From positions 1-5,833 of the forward strand of contig CAYVXX010000104.1 in the NCBI GenBank assembly GCA_964454305.1: a stretch of DNA of 5,833 nt, in the 5' to 3' direction. The notes beneath the pieces were generated by a model. It made no database searches and had not been told where the DNA came from. It saw nothing but the letters and a program-made list of their open reading frames with translations. This stretch comes from JAUSPI01 sp964454305 (GTDB lineage Bacteria > Desulfobacterota > Syntrophia > Syntrophales > JADFWA01). Both the position numbers and the translations under genes were made by a program. How positions within the stretch are numbered: position 1 is the stretch's first letter; the number at the start of each line of letters is the position of its first letter. Shown in pieces: positions 5,744 to 5,833 of this stretch.

Positions 5744-5833
5744 ATGCGGAAAGCTGATGCTGACTTTCAGACCAACAAGGTTTTACTTATTTCAGGCAGT
5801 CATTTTGTTCATGATATATACTCCAGCTTTCTC
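5744..5833 (+). CDS. N-terminus of an MFS transporter, cut by the window edge
   Basis: The last 30 codons form an open frame from the ATG at 5744 to the end of the window. After a short polar start (MRKADADFQTNK) comes the beginning of a hydrophobic first membrane segment, VLLISGSHFVHDIYSSFL. The SHxxxDxY-x-xFL pattern resembles the start of major facilitator family proteins of the fosmidomycin-resistance/drug-efflux type, where the Asp in helix 1 is typical. An AGGA Shine-Dalgarno at 5734-5737 lies 6 nt before the ATG, which supports this start. The frame is open back to a TAG at 5639-5641 but has no better start. The MFS call rests on one short segment, so it is probable rather than certain; the substrate is unknown. 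Confidence 0.6.
   Translation, partial: MRKADADFQTNKVLLISGSHFVHDIYSSFL

Overview
The window looks like a chromosomal stretch from a diderm (Gram-negative type) bacterium. The main evidence is a secreted beta-barrel protein with a signal peptide and a terminal Phe. The base composition is moderately AT-rich. The histidine kinase has an H-box (LRHDVTND) of a kind common in archaea and in some environmental bacteria. A Desulfobacterota- or Nitrospirota-like source is possible, but that is a weak guess from style, not a demonstrated affiliation.

Layout. (1) 63-1046, plus strand: a complete type I mannose-6-phosphate isomerase. (2) 1047-1355: a convergent intergenic region with a weak terminator-like hairpin after manA, a GC-rich REP-like hairpin and a better terminator serving the opposing gene. 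(3) 1356-2426, minus strand: an exported outer-membrane beta-barrel protein with an N-terminal small beta domain and a charged linker. (4) 2530-2684, minus strand: a short ribbon-helix-helix antitoxin/CopG-like gene broken by a one-base frameshift, preceded by a promoter placed for a leaderless mRNA. (5) 2853-5025, minus strand: a two-gene operon of a 120-residue protein I do not recognise and a soluble CBS-CBS-PAS-PAS histidine kinase whose start overlaps the upstream gene by 11 nt. (6) 5026-5743: about 700 bp without a convincing gene, containing a perfect 16-bp palindrome and several dyads, including a 12-bp inverted pair. (7) 5744-window end, plus strand: the first 30 codons of an apparent MFS transporter, divergent from the kinase operon.

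How the parts relate. ManA is metabolic (fructose-6-P/mannose-6-P, feeding GDP-mannose for surface glycans) and seems functionally separate from the rest. The kinase operon is a cytoplasmic signalling unit. CBS domains usually bind adenine nucleotides and PAS domains bind small ligands or redox cofactors, so an internal energy or redox signal is a reasonable inference. No response regulator is present, so its partner is elsewhere. The barrel gene and the broken RHH gene each have their own candidate promoter, and both promoters carry the same TTGATT and TATAGA hexamers. The most unusual items are the frameshifted orphan RHH gene, the uncharacterised 120-residue protein translationally coupled to the kinase, and the dyad-rich divergent intergenic region. 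I found no CRISPR array, tRNA, rRNA or intact mobile element.
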